The notes under the pieces are model-generated. The model had not been told where the DNA came from, made no database searches, and saw nothing but the letters and a program-made list of their open reading frames with translations. Of a DNA stretch of 64,000 bases, positions 23,858 to 32,091 are shown one piece after another; position 1 is the stretch's first letter, and every line of letters begins with the position of its first letter. The stretch lies in NCBI RefSeq assembly GCF_014196055.1, contig NZ_JACICY010000013.1, forward strand, positions 1-64,000, in the 5' to 3' direction. A program made the position numbers and the translations under genes. Source of the stretch: Novosphingobium hassiacum. GTDB taxonomy: Bacteria > Pseudomonadota > Alphaproteobacteria > Sphingomonadales > Sphingomonadaceae.

Positions 23858-25021
23858 ATGTCGTTCTTTCAATCGCTTGCCGCTGCCTTCAAGGGTGAGG
23901 CGGTGACGCCCCGCGTGCCATTGGGACGCAGCTTCATCTCGCCCTGGATCGCCTCTGCCGAGTGGCACGCGGATCAATCGCGCGGGCCGATCAACTATCC
24001 CGTGGCGATCCGCGAGGCTTATCTGAAGAACCCGGTGGCACAGCGCGCGGTGCGGCTGGTGGCAGAAGGTATCGGCGGTGCCCCGGTGACGGCTTCGGAC
24101 CCCGAACTGCTGGCGCTGGTCAGTGAACGAAGCGCGGGCCAGCCGCTGCTCGAGACGCTGGCTGCGCACCTGATGCTGCATGGCAACGGGTATGTGCAGG
24201 TGCTGCGCGATGCTGACGGTCATCCGGTCGAGCTGTTCGCGCTGAGGCCAGAGCGAGTCACGATCCTGCCAGATGCGGGCGGATGGCCTGCCGCGTTCGC
24301 CTACAAAGTCGGCGAAAAGGCGATGCGGATCGAGGCACTTGATGACTTCGGGAGGCCAAACCTGATCCACGTGCGTCATTTCCATCCGCTCGACGATCAC
24401 TATGGCGCGGGCTGCCTGGAGGCGGCGGACGAGGCGGTGGCGATCCACAATGCCGCTGCGCGGTGGAACCGGTCGTTGCTGGAGAACGCTGCGCGGCCAT
24501 CGGGTGCGCTGGTCTATGATCCAGGCGAGCCGGGGGCGGCACTGTCGTCCGACCAGTTCGAGCGGATCAAGGGGGAACTGACCGCGGCCTATGCGGGCCA
24601 GGTCAACGCCGGACGACCGATGCTGCTGGAAGGCGGGCTGAAATGGCAGAGCCTTTCGCTGACGCCTGCGGACATGGATTTCGCAACGTTGAAGGCTGCG
24701 GCGGCGCGCGATATTGCGTTGGCCTTCGGTGTGCCGCCGATGTTGTTGGGCATTCCGGGCGACAACACATACGCCAATTATCGCGAGGCCAATCGCGCGC
24801 TGTGGCGGCTGACGCTGCTGCCGGTGGCGGGCAAGATCCTGTCGGCGATTGCCGAAGGATTGAGCCCGTGGTTCCGCGACGCGCGACTTGTGGTGGACCT
24901 CGATGCCGTGCCTGCGCTGGCGGAGGATCGCGAGCGGTTGTGGACGCAAGTGAGCGCCGCGACATTTCTGAGTGACGATGAGAAGCGCGCAATGCTCGGG
25001 ATCGGCGAGGTGCGGGCATGA
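23858..25021 (+). CDS. GTA portal protein (g3), HK97 family
   Basis: A 387-residue HK97-type portal that forms the ring through which DNA enters the capsid. Family features include the N-terminal AYLKNPVAQRAVRLVAEGIGG, LLLETL-type helices leading to LHGNGYVQVLRDADG, ADEAVAIHNAAARWNRSLLENAARPSGALVY, and the loop FGVPPMLLGIPGDNTYANYREANRALWRLTLLP near the C-terminus (only short parts quoted as landmarks). It starts after a GAAAGG site 21 bases from the terminase stop and overlaps the next gene by four bases. Confidence 0.9.
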   Translation: MSFFQSLAAAFKGEAVTPRVPLGRSFISPWIASAEWHADQSRGPINYPVAIREAYLKNPVAQRAVRLVAEGIGGAPVTASDPELLALVSERSAGQPLLETLAAHLMLHGNGYVQVLRDADGHPVELFALRPERVTILPDAGGWPAAFAYKVGEKAMRIEALDDFGRPNLIHVRHFHPLDDHYGAGCLEAADEAVAIHNAAARWNRSLLENAARPSGALVYDPGEPGAALSSDQFERIKGELTAAYAGQVNAGRPMLLEGGLKWQSLSLTPADMDFATLKAAAARDIALAFGVPPMLLGIPGDNTYANYREANRALWRLTLLPVAGKILSAIAEGLSPWFRDARLVVDLDAVPALAEDRERLWTQVSAATFLSDDEKRAMLGIGEVRA

Positions 25022-25326
25022 ACCGCGAGGACATGCTGGCGCGGCTGGTGGCGCAGGCCGAGGACGAGGGTTGCGACCTGGTAACGCTGCGCGCGGTGGT
25101 CGAGGAAGCCTCCGACCTTGGCGCCGTGCGGGTGCTGGCGCGGATGGGGCTGGCAGACGACAGCGCGCACAACGATCTGGCCGAACTGCGCCAGCTGCTG
25201 GGCGCATGGCGCGATGCCAAGGCCAGCGCGTGGAAGGCCGCGGTTGGCTGGGTGGTTCGCGCGGTGCTGGCGCTGCTGCTGTTTGCCATCGCGGTGCGCT
25301 TCGGGTCCGGGAATCTGGTGCGATGA
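25018..25326 (+). CDS. small GTA protein with C-terminal membrane segment (g3.5 position; DUF6127-like)
   Basis: This 102-residue protein sits between portal and protease with four-base ATGA overlaps on both sides. The first 75 residues are helical and charged (MLARLVAQAEDEGCDLVTLRAVVEEASDLGA begins the pattern). Residues 77-96 are one hydrophobic helix (VGWVVRAVLALLLFAIAVRF). Alphaproteobacterial GTA clusters usually carry such a small gene at this place, and the look matches DUF6127 as I recall that family. The function is unknown; membrane attachment during capsid assembly is a guess from the helix. Confidence 0.6.
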   Translation: MNREDMLARLVAQAEDEGCDLVTLRAVVEEASDLGAVRVLARMGLADDSAHNDLAELRQLLGAWRDAKASAWKAAVGWVVRAVLALLLFAIAVRFGSGNLVR

Positions 25327-25769
25327 CTGCCGCTCTGGCGAGCGCGCCGATAAAGTTTGCGGGTTATGCCGCAATCTTTCGCAAGCGCGACAGCGGCGGC
25401 GACACGATCCTGCCGGGCGCGTTCAAGGCAAGCTTGGACCGACGTCTGGCTGAAGGGTTGCGGTTGCCGCTGTTGTGGCAGCACCGGCCCGACCAGCAGA
25501 TCGGCTGGATCGACGTGGCCGGCGAGGACGAACGCGGGCTTCGCGTGGTTGCTTCGGTGACCGCCACGAATTCTGCCGCGGCGCGCGCCTTGAAGGACGG
25601 CGCGGTCGATGGGCTGTCGTTCGGATATCGCGTGCGGCAGGGCCGAACGTCGGCCGCCGGGCGCGAATTGCACGACCTCGACATCACCGAGGTGAGCCTG
25701 GTGACGCGACCGATGCAGGCATTGGCGCGCGTCCATTACATCGAGAACGGCCAGCCTCACGAGGCCTGA
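25323..25769 (+). CDS. GTA prohead protease (g4)
   Basis: A 148-residue HK97-type maturation protease (peptidase U35). The catalytic histidine lies in LPLLWQHRPDQQIG, the serine in AVDGLSFGYRV, and the family motif ITEVSLVTRPMQ follows. It cleaves the capsid N-terminal scaffold during maturation in relatives. Start and stop overlap or closely abut the neighbours. The length is short but typical of GTA proteases. Confidence 0.88.
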   Translation: MTAALASAPIKFAGYAAIFRKRDSGGDTILPGAFKASLDRRLAEGLRLPLLWQHRPDQQIGWIDVAGEDERGLRVVASVTATNSAAARALKDGAVDGLSFGYRVRQGRTSAAGRELHDLDITEVSLVTRPMQALARVHYIENGQPHEA

Positions 25770-25851
25770 CCCGGCCCGTTCAGAGCGAAGACAAATTACC
25801 CGACGGCCGCCCCGTTGGTGGCTTTTTCATGCAGAAAGGACTCCGTGCTCC

Positions 25852-27000
25852 ATGGATACCATGAACATCGAAACGAAGGCTGACGCGCTTACCGGATCGT
25901 TCGACATCGTCGATCGGCAGGACGCGCATGACGCCGCGCTTGCATCGCTGCGCAGCGACATCGACGAGGTCAAGGGCCGCCTTGAGAAAGCTGGCCGAGT
26001 CGCACTGCGCCCGATGCTGCAGGGCGGTGCCGATGTGGCCGGCGCCGAACTCAAGGGCTTTGTCGACGGCTACTTGCGTAGCGGTCGCGAGACCGAGTTG
26101 AAGTCGCTTTCGAGCACGGTGGCTGCTGATGGCGGCTATGCCGTGCCGCAGGAAATCGACTCGATGATTGCCCGCCGCATGGTGGAAATCAGCCCGATCC
26201 GCGCGGTGGCTAATGTCGTCCGCACCGGCACTTCGGGCTTCCGCCGGTTGATCTCGACCGGTGGCACGGCCTCGGGCTGGGTCAGCGAGACCGGCGCGCG
26301 TCCGGAAACCGCCAGCCCCAAGCTTGCCGAGATCGCGCCTCCGACCGGTGAGCTCTACGCCAATCCTTCGGCAACGCAGTCGATGCTCGATGATGCGGCA
26401 TTTGACCTCGAAGGCTGGCTGGCGAACGAAATCGCGACCGAGTTTGCCCGTGCGGAAGGGGCAGCGTTCGTCAGCGGCACCGGAACCAACCAGCCAAAGG
26501 GCTTTCTGGCCGGCACGATGAGCGCTGCGGGCGATACGGCGCGTGCGTTCGGCTCGCTCCAGTTCATCGGCTCGGGCAATGCGGCCGGGTTCGACAGCGC
26601 GCCGGAAGCCAAGCTGATCGATCTGGTTTGCCAGCTCAAGGCACCGCTGCGCCAAGGTGCAGTGTGGGTGATGAATTCGACCACGCTGGCTTCGGTGCGC
26701 AAGCTCAAGACTTCGGATGGCGCGTTCCTGTGGCAGCCGGGTCTGGTCGATGGCCAGCCGGACCGCCTGCTGGGCTATGCGGTGATCGAAGCCGAGGACA
26801 TGCCCGATGTGGCGGCGAACCAGTTCCCGATCGCATTCGGTAACTTCAAGGCCGGCTACCTGATCGCGGAGCGTCGCCAGACCACGATCCTGCGCGATCC
26901 GTACACCAACAAGCCCTACGTCCAGTTCTATGCCACCCGCCGCATTGGTGGGCAGGTGATGGACAGCGACGCGATCAAGCTGCTGAAGATCACGACCTGA
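25852..27000 (+). CDS. GTA major capsid protein (g5), HK97 fold
   Basis: The 382-residue capsid subunit has an N-terminal acidic/helical delta domain (about 1-65, DAHDAALASLRSDIDEVKGRLE) that the protease should remove, followed by the HK97 core. Landmarks are LSSTVAADGGYAVPQEIDS, the E-loop-like segment around SGWVSETGARPETASPKLAEI, GTGTNQPKGFL and a C-terminal PYVQFYATRRIGGQVMDSDAI. The ribosome site AAGGA lies 11 bases upstream. An 82-base gap separates it from the protease and a 117-base gap follows, the largest gaps inside the cluster. Confidence 0.93.
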   Translation: MDTMNIETKADALTGSFDIVDRQDAHDAALASLRSDIDEVKGRLEKAGRVALRPMLQGGADVAGAELKGFVDGYLRSGRETELKSLSSTVAADGGYAVPQEIDSMIARRMVEISPIRAVANVVRTGTSGFRRLISTGGTASGWVSETGARPETASPKLAEIAPPTGELYANPSATQSMLDDAAFDLEGWLANEIATEFARAEGAAFVSGTGTNQPKGFLAGTMSAAGDTARAFGSLQFIGSGNAAGFDSAPEAKLIDLVCQLKAPLRQGAVWVMNSTTLASVRKLKTSDGAFLWQPGLVDGQPDRLLGYAVIEAEDMPDVAANQFPIAFGNFKAGYLIAERRQTTILRDPYTNKPYVQFYATRRIGGQVMDSDAIKLLKITT

Positions 27001-27117
27001 TCTGCGGCTTTGACGGCATGACCGGACGCGGCTGAACGCCTGCGTCCGGCATCGCGCCCGCAGCGGTTACCCCTGCTGCTGCGGGCGCACCTTTTCCTTC
27101 ATTGACCGGAGTTTGCC

Positions 27118-27669
27118 ATGATGCGGGCAATTGTCGCACCGCCTGCCTTGTCTTCGGCGGCGCTAACCGAACTCAAGGCCTGGCTGGGCATCTCGCGGTC
27201 GGCCGATGACGCCGAACTGGTGGCGCTGCTGCGCACCGCGCTGGAGATCTGCGAAGGCTTCACCGGCGCCATGCCATTGCAGTCGGGCTGCGAGGAAGTG
27301 CTGACCGCGAGCGGCGAGTGGCAAGTGCTGTCTGCGCGGCCTGTTTCTGCGATCACCGCGCTGGCCGCGTTGGACCTGGCAGGCGTGCGCACGGCGCTGG
27401 CTACGGCGGACTATGAGTTCGACATCGCTGCCGATGGCGCGGGCCGGGTGCGGTTGATGAAGCCGATTTCGCAGACGCGCTTGGTGGTGACGTACTCGGC
27501 CGGAATGGCGGCCGACTGGGCCGGTCTGCCCGACGCTATCCGGCACGGGTTGATCCGGCTGTGCGCGCATCAGCACCGGGCGCGCGATGACGACCGCAAG
27601 GCTGCCGCCGTTCCGCCGTCGGTGGTGGCAGCGCTGTGGCGCCCATGGCGCCGGATGCGCCTCGCATGA
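27118..27669 (+). CDS. GTA head-tail connector/adaptor (g6)
   Basis: The 183-residue protein resembles phage gp6-type adaptors. It starts with LTELKAWLGISRSADDAELVALLRTALEICEGFTG, ends with a helix containing IRHGLIRLCAHQHRARDD, and in the middle has strands around LVVTYSAGMAADWAGLP. Adaptors of this type form the ring below the portal. Its stop overlaps the next start by four bases. The similarity is confined to the first helices and the C-terminal helix, as is common for these proteins. Confidence 0.8.
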   Translation: MMRAIVAPPALSSAALTELKAWLGISRSADDAELVALLRTALEICEGFTGAMPLQSGCEEVLTASGEWQVLSARPVSAITALAALDLAGVRTALATADYEFDIAADGAGRVRLMKPISQTRLVVTYSAGMAADWAGLPDAIRHGLIRLCAHQHRARDDDRKAAAVPPSVVAALWRPWRRMRLA

Positions 27670-27824
27670 TCTCGGCAACGGCTGCGACCGCCGAAATGGC
27701 ACGCCGCCTGACCGAGAAGGCCGAGGCGATCGCCAAGGCGCAGGCGGTAATCATGACGCAACGCAAGAATGCCCGGCGCTGGCGCGATGCTGGCCTGCTG
27801 TGGCCGCTGTTCGGGAAGGACTAA
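27666..27824 (+). CDS. short GTA gene in g7 (stopper) position, 52 codons
   Basis: The ATG overlaps the adaptor stop (ATGA) and the frame ends 4 bases before the next gene, so it is a true member of the operon. The product is a basic helix, AEMARRLTEKAEAIAKAQAV, with a C-terminal RRWRDAGLLWPLF. RcGTA has a stopper of roughly twice this length at g7; this one is far too short to form the usual beta-barrel. It may be a degenerate stopper or an unrelated small protein, with the stopper role taken by another subunit. Confidence 0.6.
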   Translation: MISATAATAEMARRLTEKAEAIAKAQAVIMTQRKNARRWRDAGLLWPLFGKD

Positions 27825-27828
27825 GCGC

Positions 27829-28224
27829 ATGGAAATTGCTTTTCGCGCCGCACTTATCGCGTGGTTGGCGAGCGATCCCGCGCTGATGGCCGCGTTGAAC
27901 GCCGTGGTCGAGGAAGCGCCTTCGCGCACGGCGTTGCCCTGGCTGGCGCTTACCGCCAGCGCGAGCACCAACTGGGGCACCAAGACATTGGCGGGGCGCG
28001 AAATCCGCGTGGCGCTGGAGCTCAACTTCCGCAGCGACGATCCGATCGGTGGGGCAGCAACCGTGGCGGCGATCGAGGCGCGGGTGGAGAGCCTGCCTGC
28101 CGACCAGACTGCCGCTGGGTTTCGCGTGGCCAGCATCGGCTTGATCAAGGCCCGCGCGGAGCAGCGCGACGAGGCGGTGCGGGTCGTCGTGCTCGAATAT
28201 CGGGCGCGCATCCTGGCGGCCTGA
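27829..28224 (+). CDS. GTA tail terminator (g8), DUF3168
   Basis: The 131-residue DUF3168 protein caps the tail tube in related systems. It starts AFRAALIAWLASDPALMAALN and has the strands TKTLAGREIRVALELNFRS and FRVASIGLIKARAEQRDEAVRVVVLEYRARI (landmarks only). The ATG lies 4 bases after the previous stop with GGAAGGA upstream. The order g6-g8 is unchanged from RcGTA apart from the shortened middle gene. Confidence 0.85.
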   Translation: MEIAFRAALIAWLASDPALMAALNAVVEEAPSRTALPWLALTASASTNWGTKTLAGREIRVALELNFRSDDPIGGAATVAAIEARVESLPADQTAAGFRVASIGLIKARAEQRDEAVRVVVLEYRARILAA

Positions 28225-28253
28225 ATTCCTATTCATTCCAAGGAGAAAGCATC

Positions 28254-28661
28254 ATGGCAGCCCAGAAGGGAAGCGCGTTCCTGCTGAAGATCAGCGATGG
28301 CGCAGCAACGCCGACGTACAACACCGTGGCGGGCCTGCGCACGACGCAGATGTCGATCAACGGCGAGTCCGTCGTGATCACCACAAAGGAATCGGGTGGC
28401 TGGCGCGAGTTGTTGTCGGGTGCGGGAACGCGGTCGGTTACGGTAAGCGCGGCCGGGATATTCCTTGGCAGCGCGGCCGAGGTGCAAGTGCGCGGGAATG
28501 CGCTGGCGGGCACTATCGCGGACTACGAACTGTCGTTCGAGGGCGGCGAAAAGATGCGGGGCCAGTTCCTTGTCCAGCGGCTCGACTATTCCGGCGATTT
28601 CAACGGCGAGCGTAATTACACGATGACGCTCGAAAGCTCTGGCCTGGTGGCGCAGGTTTGA
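28254..28661 (+). CDS. GTA major tail tube protein (g9)
   Basis: A 135-residue tail-tube subunit of the phage TP901-1 major tail type. It opens with QKGSAFLLKISDGAATPTYNTVAGLRTTQ and contains NGESVVITTKESGGWRELL, followed by strands through SGDFNGERNYTMTLESSG at the end (landmark residues only). A strong AAGGAG site lies 8 bases upstream, and it follows a 29-base gap, suggesting independently strong translation as expected for a structural subunit made in many copies. Confidence 0.88.
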   Translation: MAAQKGSAFLLKISDGAATPTYNTVAGLRTTQMSINGESVVITTKESGGWRELLSGAGTRSVTVSAAGIFLGSAAEVQVRGNALAGTIADYELSFEGGEKMRGQFLVQRLDYSGDFNGERNYTMTLESSGLVAQV

Positions 28662-28975
28662 TGACGGGTGCCGCCAATCCCCACCGGGGGGAAGCCGTGC
28701 TGATGATCGGCGGACAGCCGCTGGTGCTGCGCCCAACCTTTGCCGCGCTCGTAGCAGCCGAGGAGGAACTCGGCCCGCTGTTCGCGCTGGTCGAGCGGGC
28801 GAGTGCGGGGCAACTCCGGCTGTCGGAGATGGTCGCGCTGTTCTGGTATGCGCTGCGTGAGCGCAACGGACTGGAGCGCGACGACTTCGCCGAGGCCGTG
28901 GCACGCGAGGGGCTTGCCGCGTGCACGCCGGCACTGCGGTCGCTGATTGTCCAGATCCTGAAAGGTGCCGGATGA
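28661..28975 (+). CDS. GTA tail assembly chaperone (g10)
   Basis: This 104-residue protein is in the g10 place. Motifs are RGEAVLMIGGQPLVLRPTFAALVAAEEELG and the helix LSEMVALFWYALRERNGLERDDFAEAV (landmarks). Such proteins keep the tape measure soluble during tail assembly. The ATG overlaps the tail-tube stop in a TGATG arrangement; a TTG one codon upstream also fits. Its stop overlaps the next small gene. Confidence 0.8.
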   Translation: MTGAANPHRGEAVLMIGGQPLVLRPTFAALVAAEEELGPLFALVERASAGQLRLSEMVALFWYALRERNGLERDDFAEAVAREGLAACTPALRSLIVQILKGAG

Positions 28976-29169
28976 GCGAACGCTTCGGCGTAGCGGCTGC
29001 TCGGCTTGGCGGACAGGCGGCACTGCTGCTCGGATGGCTGCCCGACACGTTCTGGGGCGCGACGCCCGAGGAACTGGGCACCGTCCTTTCAGCGATACGC
29101 CAGCCCGAGGGCGAAGCGATCGACAAGCGCACTCTGGACAGATTGATGGAGCAAGACCGTGACGGATGA
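28972..29169 (+). CDS. small GTA tail chaperone, DUF2376/g10.1 type
   Basis: A 65-residue protein starting at an ATGA overlap. It has the family pattern FGVAAARLGGQAALLLGWLPDTFWGATPEEL followed by helices with DKRTLDRLMEQD. Dairy and marine GTA clusters carry an equivalent small gene (rcc01693 type) after g10. It overlaps the tape-measure gene by 11 bases. The two adjacent chaperone genes together correspond to the frame-shifted pair of many siphophages, but here they are separate genes. Confidence 0.75.
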   Translation: MSERFGVAAARLGGQAALLLGWLPDTFWGATPEELGTVLSAIRQPEGEAIDKRTLDRLMEQDRDG

Positions 29170-29737
29170 ACTCGACACGCTGGTGATCGACGTGCGCGCG
29201 AACACCTCGGGCTTTGCCGCCGACGTGGCGCGGATGCGCGGGAGCTTCGATTCTGTCCTGGTGGACGGCTTCGGACGGGCGGGCGATACGCTCGAGCGGG
29301 GCCTGCTGGGCGCGATCCGGCGGGGGTCGCTGGGCTTCGAGGACTTGCGCCGGGTGGCGTTGAATGTGCTGGGCGACATTGCCGCGCAGGCAGTGTCGGC
29401 AGGCATCGGCTCGTTGGGCGGCGCTGCGAGCGGCGGCGGTAGCGGCGGCGTGTTGGGACTTGGCAGCCTGATCGGATCGATCTTCGGCCTGCCCGGACGT
29501 GCGACCGGTGGACCGGTGGCGCCGGGACGCGGCTATCTGGTGGGCGAGCGCGGGCCCGAGCTGTTCATGCCGACGTCGGCCGGGCGGGTGGAGGCTTCGG
29601 CTGGCGGCAGTCGCGGGCGCGACGTCAACGTATCGATCAAGATCGTCAGTCCCCAAGGCAGCAACCAGCCCGAGAGCCTGCGCCGGTCGGGACGGCAGGT
29701 TGCACATGCGGTGCGCCGCGCGCTCAACGACTTCTAA
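29159..29737 (+). CDS. GTA tape measure protein (g11), short
   Basis: At 192 residues this is a very short tape measure, close to RcGTA g11 and far below phage tape measures of 600 or more residues, so the tail should be short. It begins at a GTG. Features are LDTLVIDVRANTSGFAADVARM, the helical ALNVLGDIAAQAVSAGIGSL, a glycine-rich stretch SGGGSGGVLGLGSLIGS, and the terminal GPVAPGRGYLVGERGPELFMP motif often seen at the end of tape measures and tail proteins. The C-terminus is basic. Confidence 0.85.
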   Translation: MTDELDTLVIDVRANTSGFAADVARMRGSFDSVLVDGFGRAGDTLERGLLGAIRRGSLGFEDLRRVALNVLGDIAAQAVSAGIGSLGGAASGGGSGGVLGLGSLIGSIFGLPGRATGGPVAPGRGYLVGERGPELFMPTSAGRVEASAGGSRGRDVNVSIKIVSPQGSNQPESLRRSGRQVAHAVRRALNDF

Positions 29738-29754
29738 AAAGCGGAGAACGGGAT

Positions 29755-32091
29755 ATGAGCCACTGGCTCGCCACGCGCCGCACGGTGCAGCATACCGACA
29801 CGATCCAGCGGTTCGATCCGCGGTTCTGGACGGTGAATTTTCCACGGCCTGCGATGGCCTCGGTCGTCACCACCGCGCCGGATGCGCTGCGCGTGGACAC
29901 CGTGTTTCAGAAGGCCGACGACCTGATCGGGCTGATCTGGGAATCGGAGGACAAGTGGGATCACCCGCTGCTGTCGTATGTGACGAGCACGGACTATTCC
30001 CGACTGACACTCTCGTTCCGCTGGCAATCGTCAGGCGTGCTGTCGCTCGATGCAGTGAACGGGCCAACGCTGACGATCGAGGGCCGCGATGCCGCTGGCA
30101 ATGCGCGGGCCTGGTACGTGCGGCTGTGGAATTATGCCACGGGCACGCCCACCGATGCGCAAGTGGTGCTGCCGTTTTCGGCACTGAATGGCGGGTTCCT
30201 GCTTCCTGCGGAGGCCGACCCGGTGCATCCGGCGGCCATCGATCGGCTGTTCATTTCGCTGGTCCCGCCGGGGTATGGATCGGGGTCGGGCGCATTTTCT
30301 ACAGCTACGACGGGTTGGGTCGAGATGACCGGAATCCGTTGCGAAGGCCACAAGCCGATGTTGGAGATCGGCGACGTGATGGTGCCGCCGCACGGGCTTT
30401 CGATGTGCACGGGCTATGACGATGCCTACAACCTGACGCCCGCAAGGCTGCTGCGACAGGTGCGCGGGTTGGGGTATCGCGGGAGCATCAACCACTACAT
30501 CGGGATGAGCCACTTCTTCCCGCTCGTGCCCGATGGCGCCGGTGGTTTCGTGGTCGATCCGACGCTGCCTGCGATGAACGCGGCTGCGCAACGGTGGCAC
30601 GAGGTGTTTTTCGCGCAGGCCCGCGGGATGGGTCACAGCGTGATCGCTTCGCAGTCCTACGAGCTTCTGGCGCAGCATTGCCCGGCAACGTGGCAGCAAC
30701 GCACGTGGGATGGCGAGGCTGCGCGGACAGGCTGGTCGCCACCGTCGGCCTTGCTTTCCCCGGCAAACACGCAGGCGATGGCTTGGGTGCGCAAGGTCGG
30801 TGCGGCATTGGTAACCCTGATGCAGAATGCCGGGTTGCCGGTGCGACATCAGGTTGGCGAGCCGTGGTGGTGGGTCACGCAGGACCGGCGGATCTGCATC
30901 TACGACGACGCGGCCAAGGCGGCGTTTGGCGGAAGCCCGGTCAACATTGCCGACCTGAGTGCGAGCCTTAGTGTAGCGCAGAAGGCGTTGCTGGACGCCG
31001 CTGGGGCGCTTCTGGCGCAATCGACTACCGAGCTTGCAGCGGCAGTGAAGACCGCAGCCGGTGGCGCTGAGGCCGAGACACTGCTGCTCGCGTTCCTGCC
31101 GACGGTGCTCGATCCGGCGACGCCAGAGGCAAAACGCGCGAACCTGCCTGTGGGCTGGGCGTCGCCCGCGTTCGATGTCCTGCAGCTTGAGGATTACGAC
31201 TGGGTCACAACCGGCAAAGACGCTTTGCGGGCAGCCGGCCGAACCCTAGCCGAGGCGCGGCTTGGTTATCCGCGCGAGCAGCAGCATTACCTGTCAGGTT
31301 TCGTACTGAATGCGGCGAACGCTTCGATCGAATGGGGCCGCATCGATACCGCTGCAAGCGAGGCAGTGGCGCTGGGTGTGGCCGAGACGTTCGTCTGGGC
31401 GCTGCCGCAGGTTTCGCGCGACGGCTACGTAAGGCTTCCCGACACGACTGGAGACGAGAACATGCAGTCCTTCGACAACGTCGTGTTTCCGTTGGCGCTG
31501 GGCCGCGACGCCTCGGTTACGCCCGAGTTTTCGACCAACGTCACGATCACCGCATCGGGCTTCGAGCGCCGTAACAGCTTATGGTCCGATGCGCGGCTGC
31601 GGTTCGACGTAGGGCCCGGTGTGCGATCGGATGCCGAGCTGGGCGAGCTGATTGCGTTTTTCCGGGCAAGGCGCGGACAGGCGCGTGGATTTCGGTTGCG
31701 CGATCCTTCGGACTTCAGCTCGAACGGCATGACCGGTGTTCCCACGCCGACCGATCAGGTGATCGGGACGGGCGACGGGGCCACAGCGCACTTCGGGCTG
31801 GTCAAGAATTACGGTGAGGGTGACGACGCGCAACGCCGCCGGATAACACGTCCGCTCGCAGAGTCGCTGCGCGTGAGCGTCAATGGTGTCGAGACCGGCA
31901 GTTTCACGCTGGAACCGCTCGGGGTCATTGCATTAGCGGCGGCGCCTGCGGTTGGCGCAGTGGTTCGGGCGGGCTTCGTGTTCGACGTGCCCGTCCGCTT
32001 TGCCGAAGACCGCCTCGATATATCGGGCGCCGAATTCGCGGCGGGCGAAGCGCCGAGCGTTCCGCTGATTGAATTGCGAGAAGACGCGTGA
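29755..32091 (+). CDS. GTA distal tail protein (g12 position) with large TIM-barrel-like extension
   Basis: This 778-residue protein ends (about 570-778) in DUF2460, the RcGTA g12 distal-tail domain: MQSFDNVVFPLALGRDAS, SDARLRFDVGPGVRSDAELGELIAFFRARRGQARGFRLRDPSDF (landmarks). RcGTA g12 is only about 210 residues. The extra 560 residues divide into a beta-rich part (1-200) and a part (200-560) with a glycosidase-like TIM-barrel rhythm: LSMCTGYDDAYNL, LGYRGSINHYIGM, VRHQVGEPWWW, FDVLQLEDYDWV, AETFVWALPQVSRDG. Acidic residues sit at strand ends as in such barrels. It may form a sheath or a carbohydrate-binding tail surface. The barrel call is from pattern only. Confidence 0.75.
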   Translation: MSHWLATRRTVQHTDTIQRFDPRFWTVNFPRPAMASVVTTAPDALRVDTVFQKADDLIGLIWESEDKWDHPLLSYVTSTDYSRLTLSFRWQSSGVLSLDAVNGPTLTIEGRDAAGNARAWYVRLWNYATGTPTDAQVVLPFSALNGGFLLPAEADPVHPAAIDRLFISLVPPGYGSGSGAFSTATTGWVEMTGIRCEGHKPMLEIGDVMVPPHGLSMCTGYDDAYNLTPARLLRQVRGLGYRGSINHYIGMSHFFPLVPDGAGGFVVDPTLPAMNAAAQRWHEVFFAQARGMGHSVIASQSYELLAQHCPATWQQRTWDGEAARTGWSPPSALLSPANTQAMAWVRKVGAALVTLMQNAGLPVRHQVGEPWWWVTQDRRICIYDDAAKAAFGGSPVNIADLSASLSVAQKALLDAAGALLAQSTTELAAAVKTAAGGAEAETLLLAFLPTVLDPATPEAKRANLPVGWASPAFDVLQLEDYDWVTTGKDALRAAGRTLAEARLGYPREQQHYLSGFVLNAANASIEWGRIDTAASEAVALGVAETFVWALPQVSRDGYVRLPDTTGDENMQSFDNVVFPLALGRDASVTPEFSTNVTITASGFERRNSLWSDARLRFDVGPGVRSDAELGELIAFFRARRGQARGFRLRDPSDFSSNGMTGVPTPTDQVIGTGDGATAHFGLVKNYGEGDDAQRRRITRPLAESLRVSVNGVETGSFTLEPLGVIALAAAPAVGAVVRAGFVFDVPVRFAEDRLDISGAEFAAGEAPSVPLIELREDA

